Shown: positions 38,533-51,133, numbered from the stretch's first letter. The stretch is DNA of 64,000 bases from Oenanthe sinensis (GCA_028671895.1 CM053795.1:7275501-7339500), one strand, 5' to 3'. Numbers and translations: made by a program. Notes: generated from the sequence alone by a model not told the origin.

Positions 38533-38699
38533 TGAAGTGTATTTGTGTAGGACTAAGTCAGTTTCTAGCTTATTTCTGGATTTAAGTCAGTTTCTGACTT
38601 ATTATACAAACATACATTTTTTAGCTTGTAATCAGAAACAGCTTTAAGCCCGATTTAAAGATTAGCCAAACAGGCTCATAATCAAGATAGACGAGCTGA

Positions 38700-39060
38700 A
38701 ATTGTCATGACAAGCTAGACAATCTGGATTAGACAGATGAGTTGGTCGAAGGTGGAGCTTGAATCGGATTGCCTGGTTATAGTGCAGGCAATCAGAAGTA
38801 GAGTGCCAATGCAATCCCTGTTTGGAATGATTATTGAGGAGTGTTGTTAAAACATTCGACTGTAGAACACAAAGTATCTTTGTATTTTATTAGATGGTTT
38901 GCTAATATGGTGACTCATCAATTTGCTAGGGCATCACATATGTACCCAAATCGAAGTTTCAATAGGAGTTATGTTCCTATTGAGTGGAAGAATTGTATTG
39001 TGATTGATTTATCAAGCTAATAAAAATCACATTTCCGTCACACAAAAAAAGGAATATAGA
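38700..39060 (+). mobile_element. LINE RNase H C-terminal fragment
   Basis: The plus strand reads WSKVELESDCLVIVQAIRSR (about 38740-38810) then, after a frame change, RWFANMVTHQFARASHMYP and VPIEWKNCIVIDLSS to TAA at 39018-39020. This matches the end of the plant LINE RNase H domain (ESDC, N.VAH.LAR). An A-rich tail follows near 39047. 5'-truncated and frameshifted. Confidence 0.7.
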
Positions 39061-39336
39061 AAATCCATTCAATTAGAATTGTAAACATATGACATAGCAA
39101 TATCAAAAGTCTAAAACAAGGAGTATTGAATTAAAACAGCTGCGGAAATCCATAGGGGCCAACAACTTTGCCAAAGGTGGTCATAAGAGCTGACTTGTAA
39201 CCTGAAACCCAACATTTCCCTGTTTCTGGAATTGTGGTCACTAATATATTACAAAAGTGCTTTCACTGTGTTTTTTCGATAGAGTTTTCACTTAAATTAG
39301 TAGGAAGCAAATAGACTGGTAGCTACTTGAGGACTT

Positions 39337-42300
39337 CTACTGTGTTGAGAGGATAGTTGCTGCCGTAAATAATGCTTCCTTTCCGAAAGGCAGAATCGCT
39401 ATGTACCTGCACCATGATATACACACCAACTGAAAGATAGCATCGAAGTAATTAAAGAATACAATCAACTGAACTTGAATAAACCTACTCATTTGTTTTT
39501 TTAAGGCTGGAAAAGGCAGTGATCATATGCTTGCAGACTTCCACAAGAGAGCAGTCTCCAACATTCTCCCCAGAATCATATATACCCACACTTGGATCTT
39601 TTAATGATAACGACATATATGCCTGAAATAAATAAATAGAAAGTTGCATACATGTATGTCATTCAGTATGTCTGGTAGGACAACTGACTAGAATTTACAG
39701 TTAAACTATCCTTAAAGTGTGTGGAAGTGTGGAACCATCTATCTTTGTTTCAGATACAGTAGAATTCTATAGAAGAATACCAAATAAATGAATAACCTCG
39801 ATAAATAATATTTTATATTGTCGGTCCCAAAATAATAGAGATTAGAGATAGTGTATTTTAGAATGAATAATCTCGATAAATGAATAAATTTCTCCGACTC
39901 CAAAGGTAACCATTTAGGTGTATAGAGGTTTAAGTGTTTAACTGCATAAGCAGATCTAAGAATATTGAACATAATGAAAATATTCACAGTAATTATAAAC
40001 ATGAAGAAAAAAAAGAATACTGCATATGTATTTTGGGAAGAAAGCAAGCATCCACAGAGATAGCACGATTGAGGATCACTATTTTAGCTGTACATCAAGT
40101 AGTTTATATGGCAAAAATAGGATATGCAGAACATATACATGGAAACAAACAAGAGTGAAGTATGTAGGTTTGACAAGTTGTCAATGTAAATTATACCTGA
40201 AAAGCATGTGCTAGAAGCAACTGTGCTACTTCAGCACAAATCTTTTTTAAGATACTTTTTGTGCTAGAATTATTTCCAAAGCTCTTTAAGATATCAGGAA
40301 AGGTTGCATCATTTGTTGAACCATTTGATCTTCGAGTGCACACAGAAGGCTGTCGTGGATATTAGAGCAAGCACATTCAATTTCTTAGTAACAATCCTTT
40401 ACATAATACCATACACTGGCAAATACCATTAAAAATGTCCAGCATTTGCTGCTTGCTGGATCCAGGAAATGACATATAATAATACTTAATACATGATGAG
40501 AGTAATTGGCTGACAGATAAACAATCCTACAGAAAGGTCATGTAGACTGCTTTTATTTAAATAGATTCCTTCTTGAGTATAAGAGAAAAATTACCTTCGT
40601 GACATACTTCCTAATATACTGCATAACTATTTCCAGCTTCCATCAAGGTTCATGAAATGCCTATAAATATGTCAAATATCAGTTACCAAGTCATATATCA
40701 TCTAGGCAAAGCTGCAAAACATCTTTCATGAAATGCCTAGAAATATGTCAGATAGCAGTGACTTGAGCCATAAATTGTGTAGGCACAACTTCAAATTATC
40801 TTTCATAATTATGTATTCAAGTTCCTTAAAGCAGGTAATTCTTGACGAGTGCAAGGACCAAAATGGTTTGTAAATACCTATACCAAACAGCAAAATCATA
40901 CAAATCATTATGAGCAAATAGTGTGTGGGAACTAAAGAGTATACCTCAGAATCTTAAACAAAATACCCTAAAATATTGTTATATTATTAAATATAATAAT
41001 CCAATCAAGAAGCATCAAAAAAATTAAACGTTGCTATATTAGAAAGTTATAAGACTAGAGGTCGGCTACAGAATAAAACGTCTAGAACTTTTTAGTTCCC
41101 CACTTTAAGATATAATATTACTATATTAGCATTATAAGTTAATTCATAATAATATATTGTAGCATAACTAGAATATTTTTTGTTAAATCAGTATAACTAG
41201 GATTGCATAAAACTAAGAATTATTAAAGCTGTAATTTTTTTTTACATACATATTACTTGCTTGAATTCAGGCTATAAGCCTTCTGATAAAATGCTGATAC
41301 AAGTCAAAACTTTAATATAAAAGTGAGGGATAGTAATAGTCTAGTAGATAAACTCTGTCTTTTCCATTGGTTTGGCACTATATATATGCCTGCAACCTAG
41401 CAGTTTGATAAAATTTTAAGTTTTAAGCTTAAATATACGACATTAGTGAAGCCTTATGATTTAACCAGAGCCTGAAAACCCAAGAATGACCAAGTAATAT
41501 ATTAACGTAGAGGATAAAAAATAGATACCTCAAGGAATGGGGACAGCATGTCTCTATTGTAAGAAAGTACATCTAAAATTATCTCTGGCACAGGAATTCT
41601 GCACCAAAATATATAGCTGTCATATGACTTGTAGTGTATTGGTTGAGTGGGTTAGGTCATAAAGTGTGGAATATTAAAATATACCTGGCACCATCTGCGC
41701 GTGTCGTAAGACCTTGTATATCTGCTGTCTCCTTGGAAGCATCAAGCTCCATCTGAAAATGTCTAGAACGTCATACTCAATAATTAAACATCAAAAGGTA
41801 AAAGTCGGTTAATAAATGTACCATCAACAATAGCTTCTGCATAGAAGTGCACAAGATTTTTCTATTTCAGGGAGAGCAATGGTGGCAGCAGAACTACAAT
41901 TTTCTAATTTATCCTTGGAGGAATTCTTGGAACATAACAAATCATCAGCAGTTCCACAATGAACATGGCACATGCACATCACAGACATGCAATCTTTTAT
42001 CAATGCTTTACAGGGGACCCTTCTTGACCCCTGACATTCATTTTAAACGGTGTTAACTTCTAAGGAATAAATGAAGAAAATAAACAAATTAGCCGTTGGA
42101 TATTGATGCAGGACAAGATTTTAAGAAGATGGAATATGATATAAAAACAAGAACCAACTCAATATTAAAAAAAATCTCAATAACCAAGTCTAATTAACTT
42201 TGTGGGGATTACATCACTTGTATAGGGAATAGAAACCCTAATTAAATAACCTAATGGACTATGGTATGTTTACAATTGGACTTATTATAAATAAACTACT

Positions 42301-44233
42301 TATTTAATATATTACTAGCCCCACATATACTATACATCACTAATTTTTCTACTAAATATAATTAAACTATTAACTAATAAAAATAAAAGACTCCTTTTAC
42401 TATTATTCCCGTTCCTCGTCAGATATACATCTAAAGTATCACAGTGTAATAAATCACATTGATCATTCTTATGTTTAGGAGAAAGGAGATGACATTTAAT
42501 CATTTATTACCATATAATTAGACACGCAAACCATACCATAATCATATTAAGGAAGGACTCCCTTAAAAGGGACCAGTTCATCTTTTCTGCATCAGAAGCA
42601 GAACACGGATTAACTTAGAGAGTGAAGATTATAAAGATACATTAAAATTTAACAGGAACATAAATAGTTTACCCTTGTATGCACGGTTACGGGGCAAAAA
42701 ATCTCCTTCAAGAACATATACAAGATACTGAAATAGTAGCATGCTCCTCAATAACTGCAACCAAAACAGGACAAAGTAAGAAGGAAAAACTAAAAGTCAT
42801 AATCAACATTATAAGGATAGCTCATGTAGACGCACATGTACAAAATACACATAACCTGTAAGATATGTAAGTTGTGTATATATATGTGGCAAGCAATTGT
42901 GGATAGAACTTATCAGTAATTTTCAGTTAGACCTTGGCTAGGAATTTTTAGCGTGATGCATAACTAACTATAATGTGTTCAGGAACTAAAGATTTTTACA
43001 AGCACGTGTATACAGGCATGCTTAAAGAATTCTCAAACATGAAGTTAGTTATAACATATGCATTATCTTTTTCTGTAGAATATAAAAAGTGAGTAAAGGA
43101 GTGTAACCTTTGTTTGTGATCCCTCAGTACTTTCTTCATTATCCATTTCAGAAAGATCTTTTATTAAAAGATGAAAACCCTGTTATTGGTAAATAGAATC
43201 TATAAATACAGGATAAATGGTGAATACATAAGCAAGAAAAAGTACAATGGAGTAGTGCACAATTTAACTCACAGATGGATCAAGCAATCCAGGAGGCTTT
43301 TCCCGAGATACATCTTTTTCAGTAAAGGAACAATCCACCCCAAAAATGAATGGAGACCAGGCCTGACTTAGCAAGATTGGTCATGACATTAAAAGTAAGC
43401 ATAAAAACACAACGGCCGATAATATATAGACAGAAACAATAAATTGAGTAAGCATGCCAAACCTCTTCAACTACAGCTGGTTCGAACAGAGAAGTAATAG
43501 CAGAAGCTGATTCATTTTCTTTCTTTTCTGAAATATAAACCCTAGGGAAACACTACAGTTGAGAACATAAAAAAGAATATTAATACTGTAAATATTTGTG
43601 AACCTAAATATTAAAGATTTCATCAAAGCAGAAAGATAAAGTTACAAACCGTATCTAACTCGTTCAAAAGCTGATAGCTTGACATAATTGATTCTAGTGA
43701 ATTCTCTTCTCTTAGTATTTGGAAAATAGCTTGGTACATTTTGCTGTTCCATGAAGTACGCATGATACAGAGTCAATATGGATGTACTATGTAAATTGTT
43801 AATCACATCAGCAAATACAGAAACAAAAACTCAACAGGACTAGAAAGAGAACTATCAAACAATTCTTATAATTACACATTAAAAATTGCATCTTATCACC
43901 AATCACCAACAAATAAAAACATAGAGGAAAAAATATATACTTCGTTGGGGCAGTGCCGCAGTGGCATTTTCGGGAACAATGGAAGCAGTCCTAACAGCTT
44001 CAAGAAAAGCAAGCCCTAAAAGAAAAATAGATACACACATAATAAGCAGTCTATAACAAAACATCAGAAAAAGAAGTTAGTATATGTAAATATAACATAT
44101 ACATACGATCATCATTGAGGTTTTGGGTGTGTTGGGCAACAGAGATTTCTTTTCTACCAAAACAAGAAGTATCAAGAATGGCCAAAGTATTCTCTTCAAT
44201 CCCCTTTGTTTATTTCCTTCTTTTCCCCTCCAT
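39337..44233 (-). pseudogene. SNI1: SNI1 homologue (SMC5/6 complex subunit, negative regulator of systemic acquired resistance), disrupted
   Basis: Family-like exons run in order from 44233 to 39337. They include 44108-44233 (IEENTLAILDTS), 43949-44014 (LAFLEAVRTASIVPEN), 43651-43747 (KMYQAIFQILREENSLES), parts near 43480, 43280 and 43110, about 41822-41960, 41685-41752, 41529-41598 (IPVPEIILDVLSYNRDMLSP), 40595-40660, 40197-40349 (TRRSNGSTNDATF; AEVAQLLLAHAFQ), 39489-39622 and 39337-39406 (LPFGKEALFTAATILSTQ). These match my memory of SNI1 (At4g18470), which restrains defence genes and belongs to the SMC5/6 DNA-repair complex. Lesions: codon 8 after the only suitable ATG is TAA (44210-44212); TGA at 40643-40645 interrupts FHEP*WKLEIVMQY; a one-base shift is needed near 41840 (ALL to MQKLLLM); exons 2 and 3 do not join in frame through GT-AG. 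The last four exons keep phase. Several independent lesions argue for a pseudogene, barring assembly errors. Confidence 0.8.
40652..40808. repeat. Degenerate tandem duplication, ~78 bp, in SNI1
   Basis: ATGAAATGCCTA(T/G)AAATATGTCA(A/G)AT begins both units at about 40652 and 40730, and TCTTTCAT ends both. The first unit includes the edge of a SNI1 exon. Confidence 0.75.
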
Positions 44234-44426
44234 CTCACCCTTTTCTTTCTTTCTTTCTTCCTTTATTCAACCCTAAAAATATATGATATAAAGTTGTCAA
44301 TTTTATCCAAGATGTTTATAAAAGTATACGTGATTTATTTAAGCTCAGGTCCTTATTTTTTACTGTATAGCATAAAGGGTCATGTTCCCGCCATTTTTCT
44401 AGAGGGAGAAAAAATGAAAAAAGAAA

Positions 44427-44499
44427 TTCCGTTGCCGGGACTTGAACCCGGGTCTCTCGGGTGAGAGCCGAGTATCCTGACCAACTAGACTACAACGGA
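44427..44499 (-). tRNA. trnE-CTC: tRNA-Glu (anticodon CTC)
   Basis: 73 bases on the minus strand starting TCCGTTGTAG and ending CAACGGA plus discriminator A. The acceptor stem TCCGTTG/CAACGGA is perfect. Box A (TAGTCTAGTTGG) and box B (GGGTTCAAGTCCC) are intact. The anticodon loop C-T-CTC-A-C on a CTCGG/CCGAG stem reads GAG codons. No intron. It lies 194 bases upstream of the SNI1-like ATG and points the same way. A T-rich Pol III stop should lie to its left. Confidence 0.97.
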
Positions 44500-45031
44500 G
44501 GTTGTGAAAATTTAGTAAACCCAATATATAACCTAAAAACATATTTTTTTGTAATATAAAAAGAAAAAGTTTTTGTGTATGCAAATCTTGTGGTAAGAGT
44601 TTGGTTTATATTACAAGTTTTAATATGGAAAATGTATGCATTTTTTTAGCCTTAATATATAAGAAACATAAGCCTAATGATTTTGTTTTGTAGTTTGGTT
44701 TTCTTCTTCTTTTTTCTTTTGGAAAGCAAGTTTTGAAGATTGGTTTGATTTTGAGTACAGACGTGTGTATGTATAAACAAATTATGAAAGAGATTGTGGT
44801 AATGACATGTGTTTTTTTGAGAGCTAGTGATGGAGAGGAAAACTGATAGAAAAATGTTAAGTAAAGATGTAAACATAATAGGAGGGCCATCTGCATACTA
44901 TACAGTTCACATCGCACAGTTTCTAGATAGGTAGTTGAGAATTTAGGAGTAGCTTGTTTTCCAACCCCATCAACCTAAGACAATAGTTTTAGAATGCATA
45001 GTCAAGGAAACAATAACTTGGACTCATACTT

Positions 45032-45034
<3 letters not shown>
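44500..45034. other. Intergenic between tRNA-Glu and the GDSL lipase
   Basis: AT-rich; the minus ORFs 44606-44917 are T/K-rich and unsupported. Confidence 0.5.

Positions 45035-45077
<43 letters not shown>
45035..45077. repeat. (TA)n microsatellite in the GDSL promoter region
   Basis: About 21 TA units, 60 bases upstream of the GDSL ATG. Confidence 0.95.
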
Positions 45078-45080
<3 letters not shown>

Positions 45081-45135
45081 ATAGTACACGTAAATAAGTT
45101 CCACTAGTCATCTTTCTCACTTGTGATCATACCAT

Positions 45136-47299
45136 ATGGGGTTTATTACCAGACAGACTGCTAGTGATCTTCTAAATAAAATCTCTCTACTTTTTTTGCT
45201 ACATGTGTTTTTATTCGTATCCGAATCCAGAGCAGATAAAAATGCTCAGGACAATTCTGTTTCCGCTATTTTTGTGTTTGGTGATTCCACATCTGATCCT
45301 GGAAACAACAACTTCATAAGGACCTCATTCAAGAGCAACTTTCCACCTTACGGGAAAGATTTTACAAACCATACGGCAACTGGACGGTTTACTAATGGAC
45401 TCCTGGCTAATGATTTTACCGGTAAGTTTATTTTACATATAAAGTCTAACAGATGTTCATTAAACCATTGATTGCTTGCTAGTTGTTGCTATATGATCAT
45501 CAGTAAAGTTGTTTGTCCAGCAGTTTAAGGTTTTGGAAGGTTTTCGCTGAAATATTTACTTAATATTTGTAGCATATCAGATATCTATTTAATGTTTTTA
45601 TCAAATCAAAGATTTTAACGTTTTAAATGCAGCATTTTTTGTAAATTTTAATAGAGTTGATCATTAGCATGTGTGGACCAACATATTTTGTAAATTTTAC
45701 AGTGTCTGTTTAAATGCAGCTAGGTATGTAGGTGTGAAAGATTATGTGCCTCCATATCTGGATCCGTCACTTAATATCCAAGAGCTGGTAACTGGAGTCA
45801 GTTTCGCATCTGCTGGATCTGGCTTCGATCCTCTTACACCAACTATAAGCGTACGTCTCTCATTTGACAAAAGTACCCTGCTCCATACTAATTCTATTAG
45901 AGCCGTGTGAAAGTTCAAGTACAAGTATGCTATTTCTGTAGTTTACATAAGTAAATGTAAATTGAGATATATACATGATAACAAGAAGACGTTCATATCT
46001 TGGTTATCAGACAAGTTACATTTTAGAATCAAAAACCCGCAGTTACGTTAAGTTTCTCACTCATTTATTCTAGCTGCAGCATGGGATTAACGTTAATATC
46101 AACTGATTCTGAGCGTTTTTTTGGTACCACAGAATGTGATTTCTCTATCACAGCAACTGGAGTACTTCAAAGAGTACAAAACAAGACTTGAAGCGGGAAT
46201 TGGAAAGGAAAGAACCAAACATGTCGTAACGAATGCACTCTTTATTGTTTCCGCTGGTACAAACGACTTCATTGTCAACTATTACACCATACCAGTTCGA
46301 AGAAGAAGCTACGATATCCATGCTTACATGGATTTCTTGTTGAAACAAGTGCATCAATTCATGGAGGTAGTCTGATTTTACCCCGAAAAACTAACTTTTA
46401 GCTAGTACCCTGCATTCAGTCGTCGTTATTTCAGTAAGCAGGACATTTGGGCATATAAAACTGATATTCGAATTATTTTTTCCCACTCACGCATAACTCT
46501 AACATTCATTTTGATTTCAAAAAAAATAAATGGTAACCTCAGTTCAACTTTCAACTTAATTAATAGATATTAAACTATTTCACTATCATAGATTCTCTCT
46601 TTGTATGTTTGGACCGCAGATTTATTTAGATGTGATAACACTACTCATTTCTAGTAAGCAGGATTTATTAGAAGCAGGAGCAAGGAGGATTGGAGTTGCC
46701 GGATTGACACCAATAGGTTGTTTGCCGATTGTGATCACCCTCTATTCCGATAACCCCATTAATAATCGTACTTGTATAGAGTCTTTATCATCTGTAGCTA
46801 AGGATTACAACATCAGGCTTCAAAAAAAATTGTATTCCTTGCAATTGAACCATGCCAAAACTGGCTCACGAATAGCATATATGGATTCTTATACACTCAT
46901 GCAAGACATTATCACGAGCTCATCAAAGTTCGGTGAGTTTATACATTCTTTCTTTATGATATGATTTTACGATCTAACTTAATTGGAAAGACAACTCAAC
47001 ACCAAAGGAAATAATTATATAGGAAACTCATATTTTTAAATTTTACGAAATACTGTACAACTTAATTACGGACATTTATTTCATCTCATCAATCCTGTGT
47101 ATCAGGTTTTGAAGTCATTGATCGCGGTTGCTGCGGGACAGGTATAATAGAAGCAGCTTTCATCTGCAACAGAGGAAGTGTGATATGCCCACATGCATCT
47201 AACTACGTATTTTGGGATTCCATTCACCCAACTGAAAGAGTTTATTATCTAGCTGCTAAGGCCTTTCAACCTACCCTTGATTTCATTATTAGCCGCTAA
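45136..47299 (+). CDS. GDSL esterase/lipase, secreted, At5g45960-like
   Basis: Five exons: 45136-45421, 45720-45850, 46133-46366, 46662-46932 and 47106-47299. All are GT-AG with matching phases, encoding 371 residues. The signal peptide spans about residues 13-33 (ISLLFLLHVFLFVSES). Block I is FVFGDSTSDPGNNNF with nucleophile Ser51. Block II is GVSFASAGSGFD with oxyanion Gly128. Block III is VSAGTNDF with Asn183. Block V is WDSIHPTE with Asp345 and His348. All catalytic SGNH residues are present. The middle (EYFKEYKTRLEAGIGKERTK, GARRIGVAGLTPIGCLPIVI) is typical of plant extracellular GDSL lipases. These hydrolyse ester or acyl bonds of lipids, cutin or cell-wall esters; the substrate here is unknown. 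A poly-C tract (47305-47322) starts the 3'UTR. Normal length and no lesion seen. The At5g45960 likeness is from memory, and the neighbour ELOF1 fits that microsynteny. Confidence 0.95.
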
Positions 47300-47959
47300 A
47301 GTGACCCCCCCCCCCCTCCCCCTTTCTTTTTTGTGTTACATATATACATTATCAGTCAGAAAATGAGATCAATATATTTATAAAGTTCATTGCCTTACAC
47401 TCGTTGTTTATGATTTATATAAATATAAAAGAGTGCAAAACATCATATTCATATAACTAAATTTTTCGACGTGGTAGCTGAGGAGTGGAGGAATGTAGCT
47501 AAAATTTTGGTATACATGAAAGAAAAACTTGTAAATGAAGAAAGGAGTGATCACTGATCACCATCTTCAATTACGCATACGAAAACTTGTAATACTTACT
47601 ATATGGTTGTATTAAGCTTGACAATTACTCATATTATTTCTTCATACAGATATGGTTGGATGAACTTGTGGATTGATTATATCTTAATTAGTAATTACAA
47701 CAAAGATATACATTGTCACTACTCACTAGCACATACTCCACATGTACTCTTACCTTAGTGCCTAGAATCATCATATCTCAATTACAATATACATAGGCAT
47801 AATATTATGTACTAATTATTTATAAGTTATAATTATTATTAAGATTCTTAACAAGTATAATTTTTCTTAGTCCGCTTCATATTATAACTCAAACTCTATT
47901 AAATATCTTAGTAATATATAAATTTGAATTTAATCAATTTTGGAGTTAGATTAAAAAGA
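47300..47959. other. GDSL 3' region, AT-rich, no gene seen
   Basis: Begins with the C12-T-C5 tract at 47305-47322, then AT-rich intergenic sequence. Confidence 0.5.
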
Positions 47960-48660
47960 AAATTCGTGATGTTTAGTTGTCATATGTATATTGACAGTAT
48001 GTTTAGTTGTCACTTGGAACAGTATGTATATTGACAGTATGTTTAGTTGTCACTTGGAACAGTATGTATAAAAAATCAAGTAGGTGACAGTAAGTATCAA
48101 TAGTTACTGTCTTTTAAAAATGTAATAAATGATCTATGAAGTAGAAGTTCACAAAGTGTTCATGCACAGCATGGATCAAATCATTAACAGTAACATTCTG
48201 CAAACTGAAGCCTACGACAGCATATTAAAGTGACAGCACATTTGGAACAGACAACAACAACTATTCCCTTGACAGTAAACTTGGCGGAGATTGAAAAATC
48301 AAAGACATCAAGTATTACTGATAGCAACTATTCTCTTGACAGTAAACTTGGCGGAGATTGAAGAATCGAAGACAACAAGTTTTACTGACAACAACTTTGG
48401 CGGGGATAGTTGACAGCAACATTGGCGGTGATAGTTGACAGCAACATTGGCGGGGATAGTTAACAGTACATTTGGATGACAGCATGTTTTAGAAGACTAT
48501 CAAGCTTAACAGTAAAGTATGTGGAGTCAAAGATGCTGTCACCAAAGAGAAGCTAAAGGTTGACATTAACATTTTGGTGAAGCTGACAGCCTGTTTCAAG
48601 TAGCAGACTAGGTAGTGAAAATTCAAAGATTGATCTTGACAATTCTATCTAGTTTGTCAA
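47960..48660. repeat. Nested tandem repeats rich in TGACAG
   Basis: A 40 bp unit (TATGTATATTGACAGTATGT...) repeats about 2.2 times at 47983-48070. A ~67 bp unit containing TTGACAGTAAACTTGGCGGA repeats at about 48265 and 48330. A ~25 bp unit (TTGGCGGGGATAGTTGACAG) repeats three times at 48388-48463. TGACAG or close variants occur about a dozen times, all on the plus strand. Non-coding. Confidence 0.85.
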
Positions 48661-49560
48661 GTCTATTACTGCAACTTGGGAAAAGGAAAGCAAAAAAATA
48701 AAGCATGTTCAAAGAGTCAAGGATATCAGTACATCTCAGAGCAGCTTTATCTACAAATGGAATAAAAACAAATTTGAATAAAAAAACAAAGTTTCTATTT
48801 CAAGATTTGTCTCAGGAACAAGGGAAAGTACACTTGTAAGTGAAATATGTGTTCAGTACAAATACACATATCTCACAAACAATTTCATTTATGCAACTGA
48901 GCTTAACTTTTCTCAAGTACAGAAATATTAGCAAACTCTTGTTATTGTATCTATTGAAACCGAAAACACAGAGTTGTTTGGTTAATACGGAATATTCAAC
49001 AGTGACAATGGCAAGGTTGATGAGGGTAAAGCATTCAATGACCCTTCCGTTATTTTAGCTGCCCAGAAGTGAGAAGACCCTTAACTTTGCCATTTAAGCA
49101 AGTAAAGTGAGCTCATATGTATGAACATAAATAGTAGTAATAAAAAAATGTTACATGCCATTTAAGACAATTTTGAGTTTTTAGTATCACTCTATAAATA
49201 TTTTATTTATATCTCATAAAAATACTTATAAAAATATGATACATTAATATATTTATTAATTAATTTTGTATAAAATATTTTGGATCAATTTTTGGGCCCA
49301 AGTGTTCGGTGTTCCCAGGGTATAAAGCTCAGAAACCCAAGTAGTATCTATTTAAAGTGATATAAAGCCCAATATTATTCGGCTTTCTTATTAAGAACCT
49401 AAAACAAGCTCAAACAAACAAATACTACTAACAATTAAATATCTTTTCCTTTTCCCTCACAAAGTCAAAATATTGGGTTGGAAAAGGATTGACCACTGTC
49501 CAAATACAAGTAGGCTCATTTTGTAGATACAATTGTGTGTATGCATAGCTAGTCTTTCAC
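48661..49560. other. Intergenic upstream of ELOF1
   Basis: AT-rich; no gene. The last part is probably the ELOF1 promoter and first 5'UTR exon. Confidence 0.4.
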
Positions 49561-49602
49561 TTAGGGTTCCTCCTGACAGTATCTTTCTATCGAAACTCTC
49601 AG

Positions 49603-51119
49603 GTATGTAAATTGAATTATCTTGCTCTTTTAATTAAATTTGTAATCTTTTTTATAAATTGAATTTGTGCACCAATTTGTTCTATTTCACTTCTTTATCT
49701 TTGTTCTTGATTTATAATGTTATGCAGCTGATTCAATTATGTTATCTTCAATTCACCGTCAAAATTTTGTTTTTTTGATAAAGATTGTAACTTTATACTA
49801 AAAAACTGCTGGGTCTTTATTTATTTAAAGCAAGATTGTAAATTTAGTGTTGATGGGGAAGGAGCTGTGTTTTAGATGAGCTCAATTGGATATTAAAGTT
49901 AGTATTTTTTTAGTGATGCCTGGGGGGGGGGTTATTTCAATGATTTGGATTATTGGAAGAAATTTAATATATTTAGGGTTTTCACCCAATGTTGATTTGT
50001 GAAGTTTCGGGTTCTGAACTTTATTTGATGTGCTTTGGAGATAAGGTTTTATTGCATTGATTTGGATCCTATTATTGGAAGAAACACTTGAAAGCGTCTA
50101 GGGTTTTTCCCTCTGCCTAAATATTGATACTTTTGGCAATTTCGGGTTTTGGAACTTGTATTAAATTGGGTCAATTTCTTAATTCTTAAAACTTTCTTGA
50201 TTTTGATATAGAATGATATATAATTAAGGAATAAAATTTTAAAAAAGGGGTCTGTGTGAGTCAGGTTAGTATGCCAAGCTGATAAATTTTGAGTATTAGA
50301 TCATCTTTTAAAATCAAATCTTCATTTTAAAGGAAGTTTTGAGCTTGTAATCGTAAGAGGATGGCTTGTTATGCTGGTTTACTTTACTTTCTTCTTCTAG
50401 GGTCAAATATTAGTAAGTGATTTATAAACTCTATCCTACATGCTTCAATTGAGCTATATTTGTTTTTTTCCTTTAAATTTATGCTGAAACTTACGATCTG
50501 AAATTTGTTGTGACAGTAATTTCTGATTCCTTTTTTGTTAGCACTTGTAGTTTTACATTTAGAGCTCCGACTTAGTCTTAAGGACATTTCATGACGATAT
50601 GCATATGATGTGTAATACAATTCCTTTTGCAACTTCAGTCGCTTTCTAGTTTGGAGAAAGTAGAGGATGTTTCAACAAAATCATAGAATATGTTGGTTCT
50701 GATATCTGCTCATCTAAATTGTCTCAGAATGTACAAATTTTATAATATTTGTTACTTTTTGTATGATTCGCCTAATTACTGGATGGTCGATATGGCTGGA
50801 GTCGTCTCTCATTCATCTATTCACTTGCATTAAAGAAATTAAATAACATTAAATATGTCATTGTTGTTAGGGTTGACTTGTGTTAATATGGAAACTTATA
50901 ACAACACAATACATTATAATGATCTAGCACAGTGTGCATGTTTGAGCATCATTAGGTCCTGTTCTTGTCCTCTTAAACTGTGTTTGGCTTGTATTATGTT
51001 CTCTCTGGTAGTAGACGCTGTACAATATGCAGCTCCACCTTTCTTTATGTCTTTCTTTTAGTTATATCATGTGTTTATTTATGTGGAGTTCCTACTGACC
51101 TTATAATATTTCTTATCAG
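49603..51119 (+). other. Probable 5'UTR intron of ELOF1
   Basis: Donor CTCTCAG|GTATGT at 49603 and acceptor TTATCAG at 51119, 15 bases before the ELOF1 ATG. Plant housekeeping genes often carry a long leader intron. The ORF 50855-51061 inside it is unsupported. Confidence 0.5.
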
Positions 51120-51133
51120 AAGAAAACTTAAGT

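Noticed and set aside
41847..42056. Plus-strand ORF with Trp/His-rich sequence
   Set aside because: It overlaps, in antisense, a SNI1-like exon (LLCSKNSSKDKLENCSSA) on the minus strand.
47983..48463. CRISPR-like repeat array
   Set aside because: Repeats are contiguous and diverged without unique spacers, and the context is a plant nuclear genome.
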